From Prorocentrum cordatum (taxonomy: Eukaryota > Sar > Dinophyceae > Prorocentrales > Prorocentraceae), in assembly GCA_963575745.1 (NCBI GenBank), contig CAUYUJ010018862.1, forward strand, positions 1 through 64,000: a stretch of 64,000 nt of DNA, read 5' to 3'. The notes below the pieces were generated by a model. The model made no database searches and was not told the origin of the DNA. It worked only from the letters and a program-made list of their open reading frames with translations. Numbering within the stretch: the first letter of the stretch is position 1; every line of letters begins with the position of its first letter. Positions 43,161-54,640 of the stretch are shown one piece after another. The translations under genes and the position numbers were made by a program.

Positions 43161-43359
43161 GTGTTTTTTCCCCCTCCCGATTTATGTCACCTCGCCAGGG
43201 CCTGGGTCACGCTGACGAGGTCCTGGCGACAGGGCCTGCCCCCTCCCAGACACCCTGGCCAGCGCTGCCCGCCTGGCCACGAGCGGCCGGCGAGCCCTCT
43301 CCGAAGGCCTCCGCAACGGCGGCGCCGGCGACCCTCGGCCCCCGGAAGCCTCGCAACAG

Positions 43360-43565
43360 CGGCGTCGACGACCCTCGACCCTCGACCCTCGACCCTTGGT
43401 CCTCGACGACCCTCGACCCTCGACCCTCGACCCTCGACGACCCTCGACCCTCGACCCTTGATCCTCGACGACCCTCGACCCTCGACCCTCGACCCTCGAC
43501 GACCCTCGAGCCTCGACGACCCTCGACGACCCTCGAGCCTCGACCCTCGGCTCTCGACCCTGCCG
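43360..43565. repeat. CGACCCTCGACCCT minisatellite
   Basis: 7- and 14-bp units CGACCCT and CGACGACCCTCGA. Surrounding frames (43,161-43,766 and shadows) are repeat driven. Confidence 0.9.
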
Positions 43566-43996
43566 AGGGCCGCCGAGACGACGTCGACGACCCTCGCCGG
43601 CGGGGCGCGCGCGGGGGGCGTGGCGCGAGGGGGGCGCCCTTCGAGGGAGCTCCTCGCCTGCTTCGGAGGCCACCCCGCGCCCCCTCCCCCTGGTGCGCGC
43701 CGCCCACCTCGACCCTCGGCCCCCGACTCTCGACACTCGACCCCAGAGGAACAAAAGCAAACATGATTGTCCTGATTTTTACCGACGCAGACATAAACTC
43801 CAGAGGAACCAAAAGCAGCATAGACATCATTCAGGCCGCTTTCGATCGGACAGGACACGCGACAGGACACAAGACCCTTCCGAGGGCCCGAGGGCCACAG
43901 CGCCACAGGAGTGCAGGAGGCATGGGTCGCGAGGCACAGGACACAAGGGTACCCTTGCTGTGGCAGGGCCGACCTGCCAATCCAGGCCGTCTGCTT

Positions 43997-44116
43997 ATCG
44001 GCGCTCCGCGCGGATTTCTCGGATCGCCGCTTCCCGAGCGCGCCAGGTGCGGCGCGGAAGGCGCCGCCAGGGGGCGCCCCGCGCAGATCCGAGAAATCCG
44101 CGCGGAGCGCCGAGAG
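43997..44116. repeat. GC-rich hairpin element, copy 2
   Basis: ATCGGCGCTCCGCGCGGATT is mirrored by AATCCGCGCGGAGCGCCGAG; the loop has GAGCGCGCCAGGTGCGGCG and GGCGCCGCCAGGGGG. Same family as 44,863-45,296 and 59,935-60,112. Confidence 0.8.
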
Positions 44117-44637
44117 ATTATGCTTATGCCTTTTTGTTTTAAGTCGGGCGTGTCCCCCTACAGGGGGATTTTCGCCGAAAAATAAAAAATGATCAAATAA
44201 AACACCAAGATGGTAAAAAATGTTTCAAAAATAGTTCCCAGACTATTTTTTTGACTATTTTTGAATATGCCTCCTGGTAGAGGGACAGGCCCGACTTGAT
44301 TTTTGTTCTTCGAGATCCTCGACACCAACAGACCTCCGAAAAGATGACGTTGACGACTCCCGGTCCCAGGAAGCCTTCGAAGCGACGCCGTCGACGATCC
44401 TCGACCCCCGACCCTGGAGCCCCGGAGACCTCCGAAACGACGGCGTCGAAGATCCCGAACCTTCACTTGGCGCCCTCGGTGGGAGCCCCTGCTCCAAGGA
44501 GCTTCCAGGGGTCCTCCCCGAGAGGGCGTGTGGAAGGCCTCTCCGGCGCCCCGCCGCCCAGGTCTGGGACACCACTAGTTCGGGAGCAGCCAAGAGGGGG
44601 GTGTCCAGGGAACCCCCGTGGGCGGCGGAGATGGACA
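44117..44637. other. No gene recognised
   Basis: AT-rich spacer to 44,300 followed by CCGAAACGACG repeat relatives. Confidence 0.4.
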
Positions 44638-44712
44638 GGAGGAGGAGGAGGAGGAGGAGGAGGAGGAGGAGGAGGAGGAGGAGGAGGAGGAGGAGGAAGA
44701 GGAGGAGGAGGA
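44638..44712. repeat. (GGA)n microsatellite
   Basis: Near-pure GGA. Confidence 0.95.
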
Positions 44713-44862
44713 CCTGAAATCGGCGATACATCGCCGATAGGTCGGCGCCGGGCCCCCGACAGGGAAACCGCACGTTCCTGGGCGGCGTGGGCCATCGGGC
44801 CCCTCTCGGCGAGGAGTGGGCGATTTTGTAGGACAGAAACAACAACTTTTGGCGCTCCGCTC

Positions 44863-45296
44863 GACACAATTCATCCTCGATTCCCCCGACAATACAGGAA
44901 AATACGGGAAGTGGGGGGGGGGACAAAAACCCAGAAAATGTGGGAAAACAGGGGGCATCCTGTTTTTTGTGTCTATTTATTTGTGTGTCCCAGGGCCCCT
45001 TCAATCAAACTTGGGCGCTCCGCGCGGATTTCTTGGATCCGCGCTGGGCCCCCCTCCCTGGCGCACGGAGCGCGCCAGGGGCAGCGCCGGAGGCGCCGCC
45101 AGGGGGGCCCAGCGCGGATCCAAGAAATCCGCGCGGAGCGCCCAAATTTGATTGAAGGGGCCCTGGGACACGCAAATAAATAGAAACAAAAAACAGCATG
45201 CCCCATGTTTTCCATATATTTTCTGGGTTTTTGCCTCCCCCCCCCACTTCCCGTATTTTCCTGTCTCGTCGGGGGAATCGAGGATTCATTGTGTCT
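44863..45296. repeat. 434-bp near-perfect palindrome (hairpin element, long copy)
   Basis: Arms of about 200 bp: GACACAATTCATCCTCGATT at the left end against AATCGAGGATTCATTGTGTC at the right, then GACAATACAGGAAAATACGG, AACCCAGAAAATGTGG, CCCAGGGCCCCTTCAATCAA and GCGCTCCGCGCGGATTTC mirrored in order. The loop of about 30 bp is centred at 45,080 (GAGCGCGCCAGGGGCAGCG). The inner 110 bp is the same core as at 44.0 and 60.0 kb; the outer arms are extra. No coding capacity, so it is MITE-like. Confidence 0.85.
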
Positions 45297-45309
45297 GTGT
45301 GTGTTTTCC

Positions 45310-45705
45310 CCCTCTGATCTGTGTTTATGCCGCTTTTTCTTCTTCTTCTTCTTCGAGGTTGGCGGCCGATGCAGTCCTCCCCTGCGCCCAATCCCTCTGA
45401 TTTGTGCTTTCCCCCTCTGATCTGTGTTTATATGCCGCTTTTTCTTCCTCTTCTTCGAGGTTGGCGGCCGATGCAGTCCTCCCCTGCGCCCAAGCCCTCT
45501 GACTTGTGTTTTCCCCCTCTGATCTGTGTTTATATGCCGCTTTTTCTTCTTCCTCTTCTTCGAGGTTGGCGGCCGATGCAGTCCTCCCCTGCGCCCAAGC
45601 CCTCTGATTTGTGTTTTCCCCCTCTGATCTGTGTTTATATGCCGCTTTTTCTTCCTCTTCTTCGAGGTTGGCGGCCGATGCAGTCCTCCCCTGCGCCCTG
45701 CCCCT
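45310..45705. repeat. Tandem repeat of about 105 bp, 4 copies
   Basis: CCCCCTCTGATCTGTGTTTA, TGCCGCTTTTTCTTC, CGAGGTTGGCGGCCGATGC, AGTCCTCCCCTGCGCCC recurs from 45,310 with only small indels in the CTT run. Confidence 0.95.
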
Positions 45706-45794
45706 GGGGGTTCCCCGGGCAGGCCCCGGGCCTCCCGCGGCTCGGGGCCACCCGAGCACTCCCGGCACGCCCTCGGCGAGGCGCAGCCCAGGGC

Positions 45795-46190
45795 TGAACC
45801 GAAAACGGCGTCTTTCGTTTCCGTTCTGCCTTCGCTTTCCCTCGCTTTTGTCTCGGGTCTTCGTTTTCCCTCGCGTCTTTCGTTTCCGTTCTGTCTTCGC
45901 TTTCCCTCGCTTTTGTCTCGGGTCTTCGTTTTCCCTCGCGTCTTTCGTTTCCGTTCTGTCTTCGCTTTCCCTCGCTTTTGTCTCGGGTCTTCATTTTCCC
46001 TCGCGCTTTCCGTTCTGCCTTCGCTTTCCCTCGCTTTTGTCTCGGGTCTTCATTTTCCCTCGCGTCTTTCGTTTCCGTTCTGTCTTCGCTTTCCCTCGCT
46101 TTTGTCTCGGGTCTTCATTTTCCCTCGCGTCTTTCGTTTCCGTTCTGTCTTCGCTTTCCCTCGCTTCTGTCTCGAAGCCGCCTTTCCCGC
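45795..46190. repeat. Tandem repeat of about 60 bp, 6 copies
   Basis: TCTTTCGTTTCCGTTCTG, CTTCGCTTTCCCTCGCTTTT, GTCTCGGGTCTTC.TTTTCC, one copy shortened near 45,998. All frames remain open. Confidence 0.95.
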
Positions 46191-47284
46191 AAAACGAAGT
46201 CGAAGCGAAAACGGCCCACGAAGTCACCCAAAGCACCGTAGGTCCAGCCCTGGCGCAGCCGCCGGAACGCATCCCGAGGCTGGAACGCCGCCGAGAACTG
46301 TCGAATACTCCCAGAAACCTCGGACCTCCAACCTCGCCGAACCTCGTCGACCACAAGAAACCTTCCACAAGAAATCCAACCCTGAGACCCCAGGAAGTCC
46401 ATGGATGTTTGGCGTGGGAAGGCTACGCTGTCCATAGCAAGCCCATCGGAACCCAAGAAACCCAGGGCACCCTGGAGGCAAGCAAGGTGCTTCTTGGCAT
46501 GGACTTCCACTGTGTGCCCCCCTGGAGAACCTGAGCCCGAACCTCGCTGGCAAAAACCTGAGCCTCCAGCGCTGCCCCTGGTCGATCTAAGGCGGTCCCT
46601 GCTGTCCGCTCCCCGCGCCTGGTGGGGCGCCGGCGCCGCCACGGCCGAGGCCATGCTGGGCGCGCCGTGCGGCGGCGCCCCCAGGGGCCCACAGGCCCTG
46701 AGCCAAGACGTCAGCCTGCCTCCTCCGCCTCCTCTCCTCCTCCCCTGCCTCCTCCTCCCTCCTCCTGCTGCTTGTCCCTTCCTTGGAGCGGCACTCCCCC
46801 GGCTGCTACCCAGTGCTTGTGCTTCCGTGGACAGCGGAGCCGAACCTCCTCGTCCTCGTGCTCGTGCTCGTGCTCGTCCTCCTCCTTCTCCCTCCTTCTC
46901 CCTCCTTCCTCGTCTTCCTCCTCTTCAGCCCTGGTGTGTCACGTGGAATCCTGCACGGCGCCTGATGTTCAAAACTACTGGGCGTCCGTGGGGCCATCCC
47001 GTGCCAGCAGCGGACACTCTGGCACCGCCAGTGCCACCACTCGTGGCCCCTCACACAATTCATGTACCGAAATACGTGGCGCGAGATATCGCTGCGGTCC
47101 TTCGAATGCCTCCACGCCCTCCTCCGCCTTCCCCACTCTCTGCCTGTTCCGGCCTCCCCTACCTCGCTCTCCACCTTCTCCTCCTCCTCCTCCTCCTCCT
47201 CCTCCTCCTCCTCCTCCTCCTCTTCCTCCTTCTCTGATTGTACTCGTCGGGAGGATTTGGGGATCCACGAGCCGTGGAAATAAT
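46191..47284. other. No confident gene; possible exons
   Basis: Both strands offer protein-like stretches at 46,545-46,720 (+, RSLLSAPRAWWGAGAATAEA) and 46,935-47,120 (+, PHTIHVPKYVARDIAAVLRM), but with competing minus-strand frames and no conclusive splice pairs. CTCGTG/CTCGTC at 46,845-46,880 and TCC at 47,170-47,240 separate them. Confidence 0.3.
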
Positions 47285-47429
47285 GCTGGTTACCTAACAG
47301 CGAAGACTGATAGGCTTCTAGTAGGGTCAAAAGAGAGAGAGAGAGAGAGAGAGCATCATGACTCCCCAAGGGGGTCTGGGCAGATGCCGGACGGGTGCCC
47401 CAGGAATCCGGGGACTCCTGTTTTAGCCA

Positions 47430-47930
47430 GCAGTAACGCACTTCGTGGTCTTCGAGTTCCCAGAACTCCACTCCTGGGCATGATCTTGAATGCCAGGAGC
47501 CAACTGTAGGCCACTTCGTGGTCTTCGAGTTCCCAGAATTCCATTCCTGAGCATGATTTTGAATGCCCGGAGCCAGCTGTAGGCCACTTCGTGGTCTTCG
47601 AGTTCCCAGAACTCCATTCCTGGGCATGATTTTGAATGCCCGGAGCCAGCTGTAGGCCACTTCGTGGTCTTCGAGTTCCCAGAACTCCATTCCTGGGCAT
47701 GGTTTTGAATGCCCGGAGCCAACTGTAGGCCACTTCGTGGTCTTCGAGTTCCCAGAACTCCATTCCTGGGCATGGTTTTGAATGCCCGGAGCCAACTGTA
47801 GGCCATTTCGTTGTCTTCGAATTCCCAGAACTCCATTCCTGGGCATGATTTTGAATGCCCGGAGCCAACTCTAGGCCACTTCGTGTACTTCGAATTCGCA
47901 GAACTCCATTCCTGGGCCACATTTTGAATG
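47430..47930. repeat. 72-bp array, about 7 copies
   Basis: CCGGAGCCAACTGTAGGCC, ACTTCGTGGTCTTCGAGTTC, CCAGAACTCCATTCCTGGG, CATGATTTTGAATGC repeat. Minus-strand frames read WEFWELEDHEVAYSWLRAF-like repeats in several phases and are not called. Confidence 0.95.
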
Positions 47931-48935
47931 CTGATGCAGGCTGAGGCTGAGGCTAAGGTATGCTGATGCTGCGCCAGGCTGAGGCTGAGGCCGAGGCTGA
48001 AGGCAGACTGAGGCTGAGGCTGAAGCAGGCTGAGGCTGAGGTTGAGGCTGAGGCTGAGGCAGGCTAATGCTAAGGCAGGCTGAGGCTGAGGCTGAGGCTG
48101 ATGCAGGCTGAGGCTGAAGCAGGCTGAGGCCGAGGCCGAAGGCAGACTGAGGCTGAGGCTGAAGCAGGCTGTGGCTGAGGCTGAGGCTGAGGCCGAGGCT
48201 GAAGCAGGCTGAGGCTGAGGCTGAGGCAGGCTGAGGCTGAGGCTGAGGCAGGCTGAGGCTGAGGCTGAAGCTGGCTGAGGCTGAGGCTGAGGCAGGCTGA
48301 GGCTGAGGCTAAGGCATGCTGATGCTGCGGCAGGCTGAGGCTGAGGCTGAGGCAGGCTGAGGCTGAGGCAGGCTGAGGCTGAGGCTGAGGCTAAGGCTGA
48401 GGCAGGCTGAGGCTAAGGCTTAGGGTGAGGCTGAGGCAGGCTGAGGCAGACGCTGAGGCAGGCAGGCTGAGGCTGATGCAGGCTGAGGCTGAGGCCGAGG
48501 CTGAGGCTGAGGCTGAGGCAGGCTGAGGCTGAGGCTGAGGCAGGCTGAGGCTGAGGCAGGCTGAGGCTGAGGCTGAGGCAGGCTGAGGCAACGCTGAGGC
48601 AGGCTGAGGCCGATGCAGGCTGAGGCTGAGGCTGAGGCTGAGGCTGATGCAGGCTGAGGCTGAGGCAGGCTGAGGCTGAGGCCGAGGCTGAAGGCAGACT
48701 GAGGCTGAGGCTGAAGCAGACTGAGGCTGAGGCTGAGAAAGGCTGAGGCTGAGGCTGGCTGAGGCTGAGGCAGGCTGAGGCTGAGGCTGATGCAGGCTGA
48801 GGCTGAGGCTGGCTGAGGCTGAGGCCGAGGCTGAAGGCAGACTGCGGCTGAAGCAGGCTGAGACTGAGGCTGAGGCAGGCTGAGGCTGAGGCTGAGGCAA
48901 GCTGAGGGTGAAGCAGGCTGAGGCTGAGGCTGTGA
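47930..48935. repeat. (GAGGCT)n hexanucleotide array
   Basis: GAGGCT with GAGGCAGGCT and GAGGCCGAG variants over 1 kb; gives Ala/Ser/Leu/Gln/Pro frames only. Confidence 0.95.
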
Positions 48936-49199
48936 CTGCGACTGCCGTTGCCACTTCGACTGTCATCGCGAATGCTACTGCGACTGCGAGAACAGCAGAA
49001 TTCTACAACTGGATTCTCATCTGAATCTTAAAGGGAATGCTTCCAGATATGCTCCTACACATCGCTTCGCCAAGATAATTACATATGCATTGTTCATGTG
49101 GTCGGCTCTTACAACCAGGGAATGAATTGTTACATTGGATTTTCGAAAATCGCTTGTTCAAATTAGAATCGTGGCGCTGTCTGCGAAAACGTATACAAC

Positions 49200-49525
49200 G
49201 CAGCGAAGTCACCCGGGTGGGTGGGTCACCCTGGTGGGTGGGTCACCCGAGTGGGTGGGTCACCCGAGTGGGTGGGTCACCAGTGTGTGCCGACGCAATG
49301 ACGATTGTGTGTGTTTTACATATGCATCGTTCATGTGGTCGGCTCTTACACCCACAGAATGAATTGTTACATGGGGTTTTCACAACTCCTTTTTCGATTT
49401 AGAATCGCGGCGTTGTATACGAAAACGTATACAACGCAGCGACATCACCCAGGTGGGTGGGTCACCCGGGTGGGTGGGTCACCCGAGTGGGTGGGTCACC
49501 CGAGTGGGTGGGTCACCAATGTGTG
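49200..49525. repeat. GGTGGGTCACCCGAGTG arrays inside a local duplication
   Basis: Four 17-bp units at 49,212-49,283 and four at 49,450-49,517, each preceded by CGTATACAACGCAGCG and followed by CGACGCAATG.CGATTGTG. Confidence 0.9.
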
Positions 49526-49679
49526 GCGACGCAATGGCGATTGTGATTTTTACCCAACAGCGAAGACTGATAGGTTTCTAGTGGGCTCAGAAGAAAGCAT
49601 CTTGACCCCAGGGGGGTCTGGGCAGATGCCGGACGGGTGCCGGGGAACACCGGGGACTCCCCATTTCACTGCCAGGAGT

Positions 49680-50100
49680 CACATTTTGACTGCCCGGAGC
49701 CAACGGAACACCACTCCGAGGCCATATTTTGAATGCCGGGAACCAACTGTAGGCCACTTCGTGTTCTTCGTGCTCCCAGAACACCATTCCCAGGACACAC
49801 TTTGAATGCCTGGAGCCAACTATAAGCCACTTCGTGGTCTTCGAGTTCCCAGAACATCATTCCCAGGCCACATTTTGAATGCCCGGAGCCAACTGTAGGC
49901 CACGTCGTGTTCTTCGTGTTCCCAGAACACCATATTCCCAGGCCGCATTTTGAATGCCCGGAGCCAACTGTAGGCCACTTCGTGTTCTTCGTGCTCCCAG
50001 AACACCATTCCTGTACCATATTTTGATTGCCCGGAGCCAACTGTGGGCCACTTCGTGATCTTCGTTTTTCCAGAACGCTAGTCCTGTGCCATATTTCGAA
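49680..50100. repeat. 72-bp array, second locus, about 6 copies
   Basis: Same unit as 47,430-47,930 but with TGTTCTTCGTG in place of TGGTCTTCGAG in most copies, i.e. a diverged sister array. Confidence 0.9.
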
Positions 50101-50850
50101 TGCCTGAGCTGAGGCAGGCTGAGGCCGAGGCAGGCTGAGGCCGAGGCAGGCTGAGGCTGAGGCTGAGGCACGCCGAGGCAGGCTGAGGCTGAGGCTGAGG
50201 CAGGCTGAGGCTGAGGCAGGCTGAGGCTGAGGCTGACGCAGGCTGAGCAGGCTGAGGCTGAGGCAGGCTGAGGCTGAGCTGAGGCAGGCTGAGAGCTGAG
50301 GCTGAGGCGAGGCAGGCTGAGGCTGAGGCCGAGGCAAGCCGAGGCAGGCTGAGGCTGAGGCTGAGGCTGATGCTGAGGCAGGCTGAGGCCGAGACAGGCT
50401 GAGGCTGAGGCTGAGGCTGAGGCTGAGGCAGGCTGAGGCTGAGGCAGGCTGAGGCTGAGGCCGAGGCAGGCTCAGGCCGAGACTGAGGCTGAGGCTGAGA
50501 CTGAGGCTGAGGCTGAGGATGAGACCGAAGCAGGCCGAAGCTGAGACAAGATGAGGATGAATGGGGGGGGGGAAAGGGGGGGGAGGAGAGGGGGGGGAGG
50601 GAGAGGCTGAGGCCGAGGCAGGCTGAGGCCGAGGCATGCTGAGGCTGAGGCAAGCCGAGGCAGGCTGAGGCTGAGGCTGAGGCAGGCTGAGGCTGAGGCA
50701 GGCTGAGGCTGAGGCTGACGCAGGCTGAGGCCGAGGCAGGCTGAGGCTGAGGCTGAGGCAGGCTGAGGCTGAAGCCGAGGCAGGCTGAGGCTGAGGCTGA
50801 GGCAAGCCGAGGCAGGCTGAGGCTGAGGCTGAAACTGAGGCAGGTTGAGG
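50100..50850. repeat. (GAGGCT)n array, second locus
   Basis: As at 47,930-48,935, with a short G-rich interruption at 50,560-50,602. Confidence 0.95.
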
Positions 50851-50854
50851 CATC

Positions 50855-51115
50855 CGTAGGAATCCATGGGAATCCTTAGGAATCCCTAGGAATCCTTAGG
50901 AATCCGTAGGCATCCTTAGGAATCCGTAGGCATAGTTAAGCATCCTCAGGAATCCTTAGGAATCCTTAGGATTCCTCAGGAATCCTTAGGAATCCCTAGG
51001 AATCAGGATTCCTAATGATTACTAAGGTTTCCTAAGGATTCCTATGGATTCCTAAGGATGCCTAAGGATGCCTTAGGAATCCCTAGGAATCCTGAGGATT
51101 CCATTGGATCCTAAG
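50855..51115. repeat. AATCCTTAGG decamer array with inversion
   Basis: GGAATCCTTA units to about 51,005, then the complementary TAAGGATTCC orientation to about 51,090, so the array folds on itself. Confidence 0.9.
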
Positions 51116-51240
51116 GCCGTTGCCACTGCGAATGTCATTGCGAATGCGACTGCGACTGCGAGAACAGCAGAACTCTACAACTGGATTCTTACCTGAATCT
51201 TAAGGGGGATGCTTCCAGATATGCTTATACACATCGCTGT

Positions 51241-51954
51241 TAAGGTTGCTTTGTCGGGATATCATACTTTCTTCGGATAGGTCTGCAATGCGCCGAGGCG
51301 CCATGCTATGAACTGCTGCTCGATAATGTGCTGTACACACCTGTGCGGTAGGCTATGCTATGCCGTGCCAAGGCAATCTGTGCGCGCTTCCTTCCCCCAA
51401 TCCAGCCCCCCGCCCTTCCTCTTCCTCCTCCCCCTTTCTCTTCCACCCTCCTCACTCTTACTCCATATATTTTCTCCTCCCCTACGCCCTTCCGCGATCC
51501 TCCTTCTCCACTCGTCATCGTCGTCGTCGTCGTCGTTGTCGTCTGCGGCATCGTCATCGCCGCCAGGGCGTCGTAGCTCCAGCGCAGGTGCTTTGGGGTG
51601 GCGCCTGGCACGCAAGCGTCCAGCGCGCGCAAGCGTGCCAGACGCATGTTCGAGATCCCCCCCGGCGCCTGCCACGCGCGCAAAGGTACGTGCCCCAAGT
51701 ATGTGCCAAACGCACGTTCGATCTCTCCTCCAGTGTGCCCGGTAATGCTAAGCGTGGAGAATCCGACGCGCGCTGCTCGACTCCCCTCTGGTCAGGGGCC
51801 AGGAGGTCCGACGGACTAGGACAACCCGAGGCCGGAGCCCCTACCAATAAAACAAACACTCCCCGCCGCCCTCTTGTCCTGCCCTCTGCCTCGCTCGCTA
51901 GGTCCCGCCCTTCCCGAGCCACTCCGCCAGGCAAGAACGGCCCCGCCTCCTTTG
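51241..51954. other. No gene recognised
   Basis: Pyrimidine-rich 51,400-51,520, a TCGTCG run at 51,515-51,540, and AGACGCATGTTCGA / AAACGCACGTTCGA repeated at 51,640 and 51,710. Confidence 0.4.
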
Positions 51955-52400
51955 TCCTGTCCTCTTCCTCGGTCGCGAAGCTCGGTAAGCAGCTCAAGCG
52001 TAAGCAGGCGCATCACATGGTGCAGGCCGCTGTCATGTCCTCCACTTCCTACGGACACCAGGTCCTCGGCACGAACAATGGAGAGCTGCGCGAGGCTAGG
52101 CATCAGCAGGCGCAAGTTGAAGCCACGCGTGTGCACGGTAGATCGGTCTCTCTTATGTTGCAAATGTCTCAGGTTGATCGTGTAGATCCCGCGTATCGTT
52201 TGAACAGAGGGCCCCTGCTGGCCCTGGCCTCGGCTGTCTGGGACTCCTGGCTTCCCGTCTCGGTCCTTCGGGGTGGACTTGAGGACGCTTGGAAACGCCT
52301 GTGCGATCACGGGTCCCCCTGGCAAAGTATCCGAGGCCCTTTTTCAGCGTGTGCAGCCACTGCGCTACGTTTAGGTATCAAGTCCCACCAGCCCTTTGGG
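51955..52400 (+). pseudogene. Retroelement C: RT thumb fragment
   Basis: KLGKQLKRKQAHHMVQAAVM, VLGTNNGELREARHQQAQVE, VDPAYRLNRGPLLALASAVW and DSWLPVSVLRGG align by eye with 38,440-38,760 of element A (NCGELEAAR, DPLYRATALPVV, ALWESWVS). The RT core upstream is missing and minisatellites follow. Confidence 0.65.
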
Positions 52401-52619
52401 CGTGAGTGGTTTAGGGAGCTCTCTCTGTCCTCAACCCCCTATCTTCCCCTTCGGGGAGGGGTTTACCCCTCCCCCTACCCCCTCCCCCTGGACCTGGACA
52501 GGGAGTCCCGGGTGGTGGCAGGGGGGTCTTTTTCGACTCCTGGGAGGGCCAAAAAACGACGACCCTCACGAGGATTCTGGCCCCGACGGGGGGACCGAGT
52601 TTGGCCCCTCTGCTTTTCT

Positions 52620-53945
52620 TTGAAGCCAAAATCATTGATTTTACTACGGTTTTGGCCCCATTTTGGCGTCCTGAGGGGGCCGCGCTCATCTTCCTTCACA
52701 ATAAAATTATTGATTTTACGAAGGTTTTGGGCTCATTTTGTCCTTTTCAGGGGGCAGCTCTCATTGGCGCTTCTGAGGAGGTCGCACGAGGCCCCAAGAT
52801 GGCCCCAAGAGGCGCCCAGGAGGCTCCCAAGAGGCCTCCCCAGAGGCCTTCAAACGGTCCCAAGAGGCTCCAAAGAAGCCCCCAAGAGGCCCCCAAGAGG
52901 CGTCAAGAGGGTCCACGAGGCCCTCAAGAGGCTCCCCAGAGGCCCCCAAGAGGCCCCCAAGAGGCCCCAAGAGCCTCCAAGAGGCCCCCAAGAGGCCCCA
53001 CGAGGAGCCCCAACGACTCACACGAGGACGAGGGGCCCGAACGACTCACACCACGAAGAGCCCGAACGACTCACACCACAAGGAGGGGCCCGAACGACTC
53101 ACACCAGGACGAGGCGCCCGAACGACTCACACCACGAGGAGCCCGAACGACTCACACCACGACGCGGGCCCCGAACGACTCACACCACGAGGAGCCCGAA
53201 CGAGTTACACCAGGAGGAGGGGCCCGAACGACTCACACCAGGATGAGGGGCCCGAACAACTCACACCACGAGAAGCCCGAACGACTCACACCAGGACGAA
53301 GAGCCCGAACGACTCACACCACGAAGAGATAGAGCCCTCTCCTCTTCTTTGAAGCGAAAATCATTGATTTTACTACGGTTTCGGCCCCATTTTTGCCTTA
53401 TGAGGGGGCAGCGCTCCGCTTCCTTCATAGCAAAATCATTGATTTTACGAAGGTTTTGGGCTCATTTTGTCCTTCTCAGGGGGCAGCGCTCCTTTGCGCT
53501 TCTGAGGAGGTCGCAAGAGGCCCCAAGAGCCTCCAAGAGGCCCCCAAGAGGCCCCACGAGGAGCCCGAACGACTCACACCAGGACGAGGGGCCCGAACGA
53601 CTCGCACCACGAAGAGCCCGAACGACTCACACCAGAAGGAGGGGCCCGAACGACTCACACCAGGACGAGGCGCCCGAACGACTCACAACACGAGGAGCCC
53701 GAACGACTCACACCACGACGAGGGCCCCGAACGACTCACACCACGAGGAGCCCGAACGAGTCACACCAGGAGGAGGGGCCCGAACGACTCACACCAGGAC
53801 GAGAAGCCCGAACGACTCACACCAGGACGAAGAGCCCGAACGACTCACACCACGAAGAGCCCGAACGACTCACACCAGGAAGAAGGGCCCGAACGACTCA
53901 CACCAGGACGAGAAACCCCAAACGACTCAAACCACGAGGAGCGCT
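52620..53945. repeat. Duplicated 24-27-bp minisatellite (CCCGAACGACTCACACCA)
   Basis: Two blocks each start with AATCATTGATTTTACTACGG, TTTTGGGCTCATTTTGTCC and CTTCTGAGGAGGTCGCA (52,628-52,790; 53,360-53,515), continue with AAGAGGCCCC units, then CCCGAACGACTCACACCA (C/G)(G)A(C/G)GA arrays (52,998-53,340; 53,565-53,945). Frames stay open in all phases; the 628-codon frame through it is not a gene. Confidence 0.9.
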
Positions 53946-53999
53946 TTCTCTCCCTCCTCCTCCGCCTCGTCCTTCTCCCGCTCCCCCCACAAGGAGGAT

Positions 54000-54640
54000 G
54001 TACAAGGAGGCGGGAGGAAGGAGGAACAAGGGAGATATGCGGGGCCAAGCGGACACACGCCTGAAAACCACGACTGTCGGCATGCTTCGCAAGAGTTGCT
54101 GTTGTGAGATGGGCTGGTGGGGATACGCGAAGCGTAAAGAATTTCAGGGACTCCAGTGGACGCACCCATTGATCGGAACTTTCTCTCCCCTCGACCTCTC
54201 GCCTCGGACCCTTGGGTTGGTTCTGGATCGGGTGGTGGACGGGTGGATTTGGAACAGGGTTGCTGACCACTTGGAGCTTCCCGAGGCTCGCCGAGGCCTG
54301 TTTTTGCAACCTATCAAGCAAGTCATTCGCAGCAAGAAGTGCTCGCCTCAAGGGGCCGCGTATTCAAGGAGTGTTGTTGCAGGCGGTCAGTGGCCCCAGC
54401 AGCGCCAACACGACACCCATCTCTCGTCTGAGTTTCCGTGTCGAGCCTGCCTCAGCGCTCCAGGCACACTGTCGCACAGGCATCTCTCCTGTGGCTTCAC
54501 CGAGGAGGTGGTCGAAACATCCCCGCCTCCCTTTTTGGGGAGGCTCGCGGCTGCTTGCGTCGATCCTCTTCCCCGCCTCCTCGCTGAGAGGCTGCTCGTG
54601 CCGCCTGCTCCCCGTCCTGCCGCTCCCGGGCCTTCTGGAC
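54000..54640 (+). pseudogene. Retroelement C: zinc-knuckle region
   Basis: Frame 1 reads FQGLQWTHPLIG, ADHLELPEARRGLFLQPIKQ, VVAGGQWPQQRQHD and CRACLSAPGTLSHRHLSC, the counterpart of CLLCESEGTLLHRHFFC in element A. The frame then degenerates and the RNase H continues in frame 2. Confidence 0.65.

Larger units (their letters stand above)
47285..51240. repeat. Duplicated module of about 1.8 kb (two copies)
   Basis: 47,285-49,080 and 49,550-51,240 share the same order: ACAGCGAAGACTGATAGG, GGGTCTGGGCAGATGCCGG, a 72-bp array, a GAGGCT array, and a closing block (GCGACTGCGAGAACAGCAGA, CTACAACTGGATTCT, ATGCTTCCAGATATGCT). The second copy has an extra AATCCTTAGG array. Between them are two 120-bp copies of CATTGTTCATGTGGTCGG text. 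Confidence 0.8.

Noticed and set aside
46401-47237. Plus-strand coding exons at 46,545-46,720 and 46,935-47,120
   Set aside because: Protein-like text exists on both strands and donor/acceptor pairs with matching phase were not found.
47356-47922. Overlapping frames with repeated WEFWELEDHEVAYSWL text
   Set aside because: All are readings of the 72-bp array in different phases; no start, domain or unique sequence supports a protein.
51360-53246. 628-codon frame including PNDSH repeats
   Set aside because: Only 51,955-52,400 is recognisable (retroelement); the rest follows minisatellites open in every phase.
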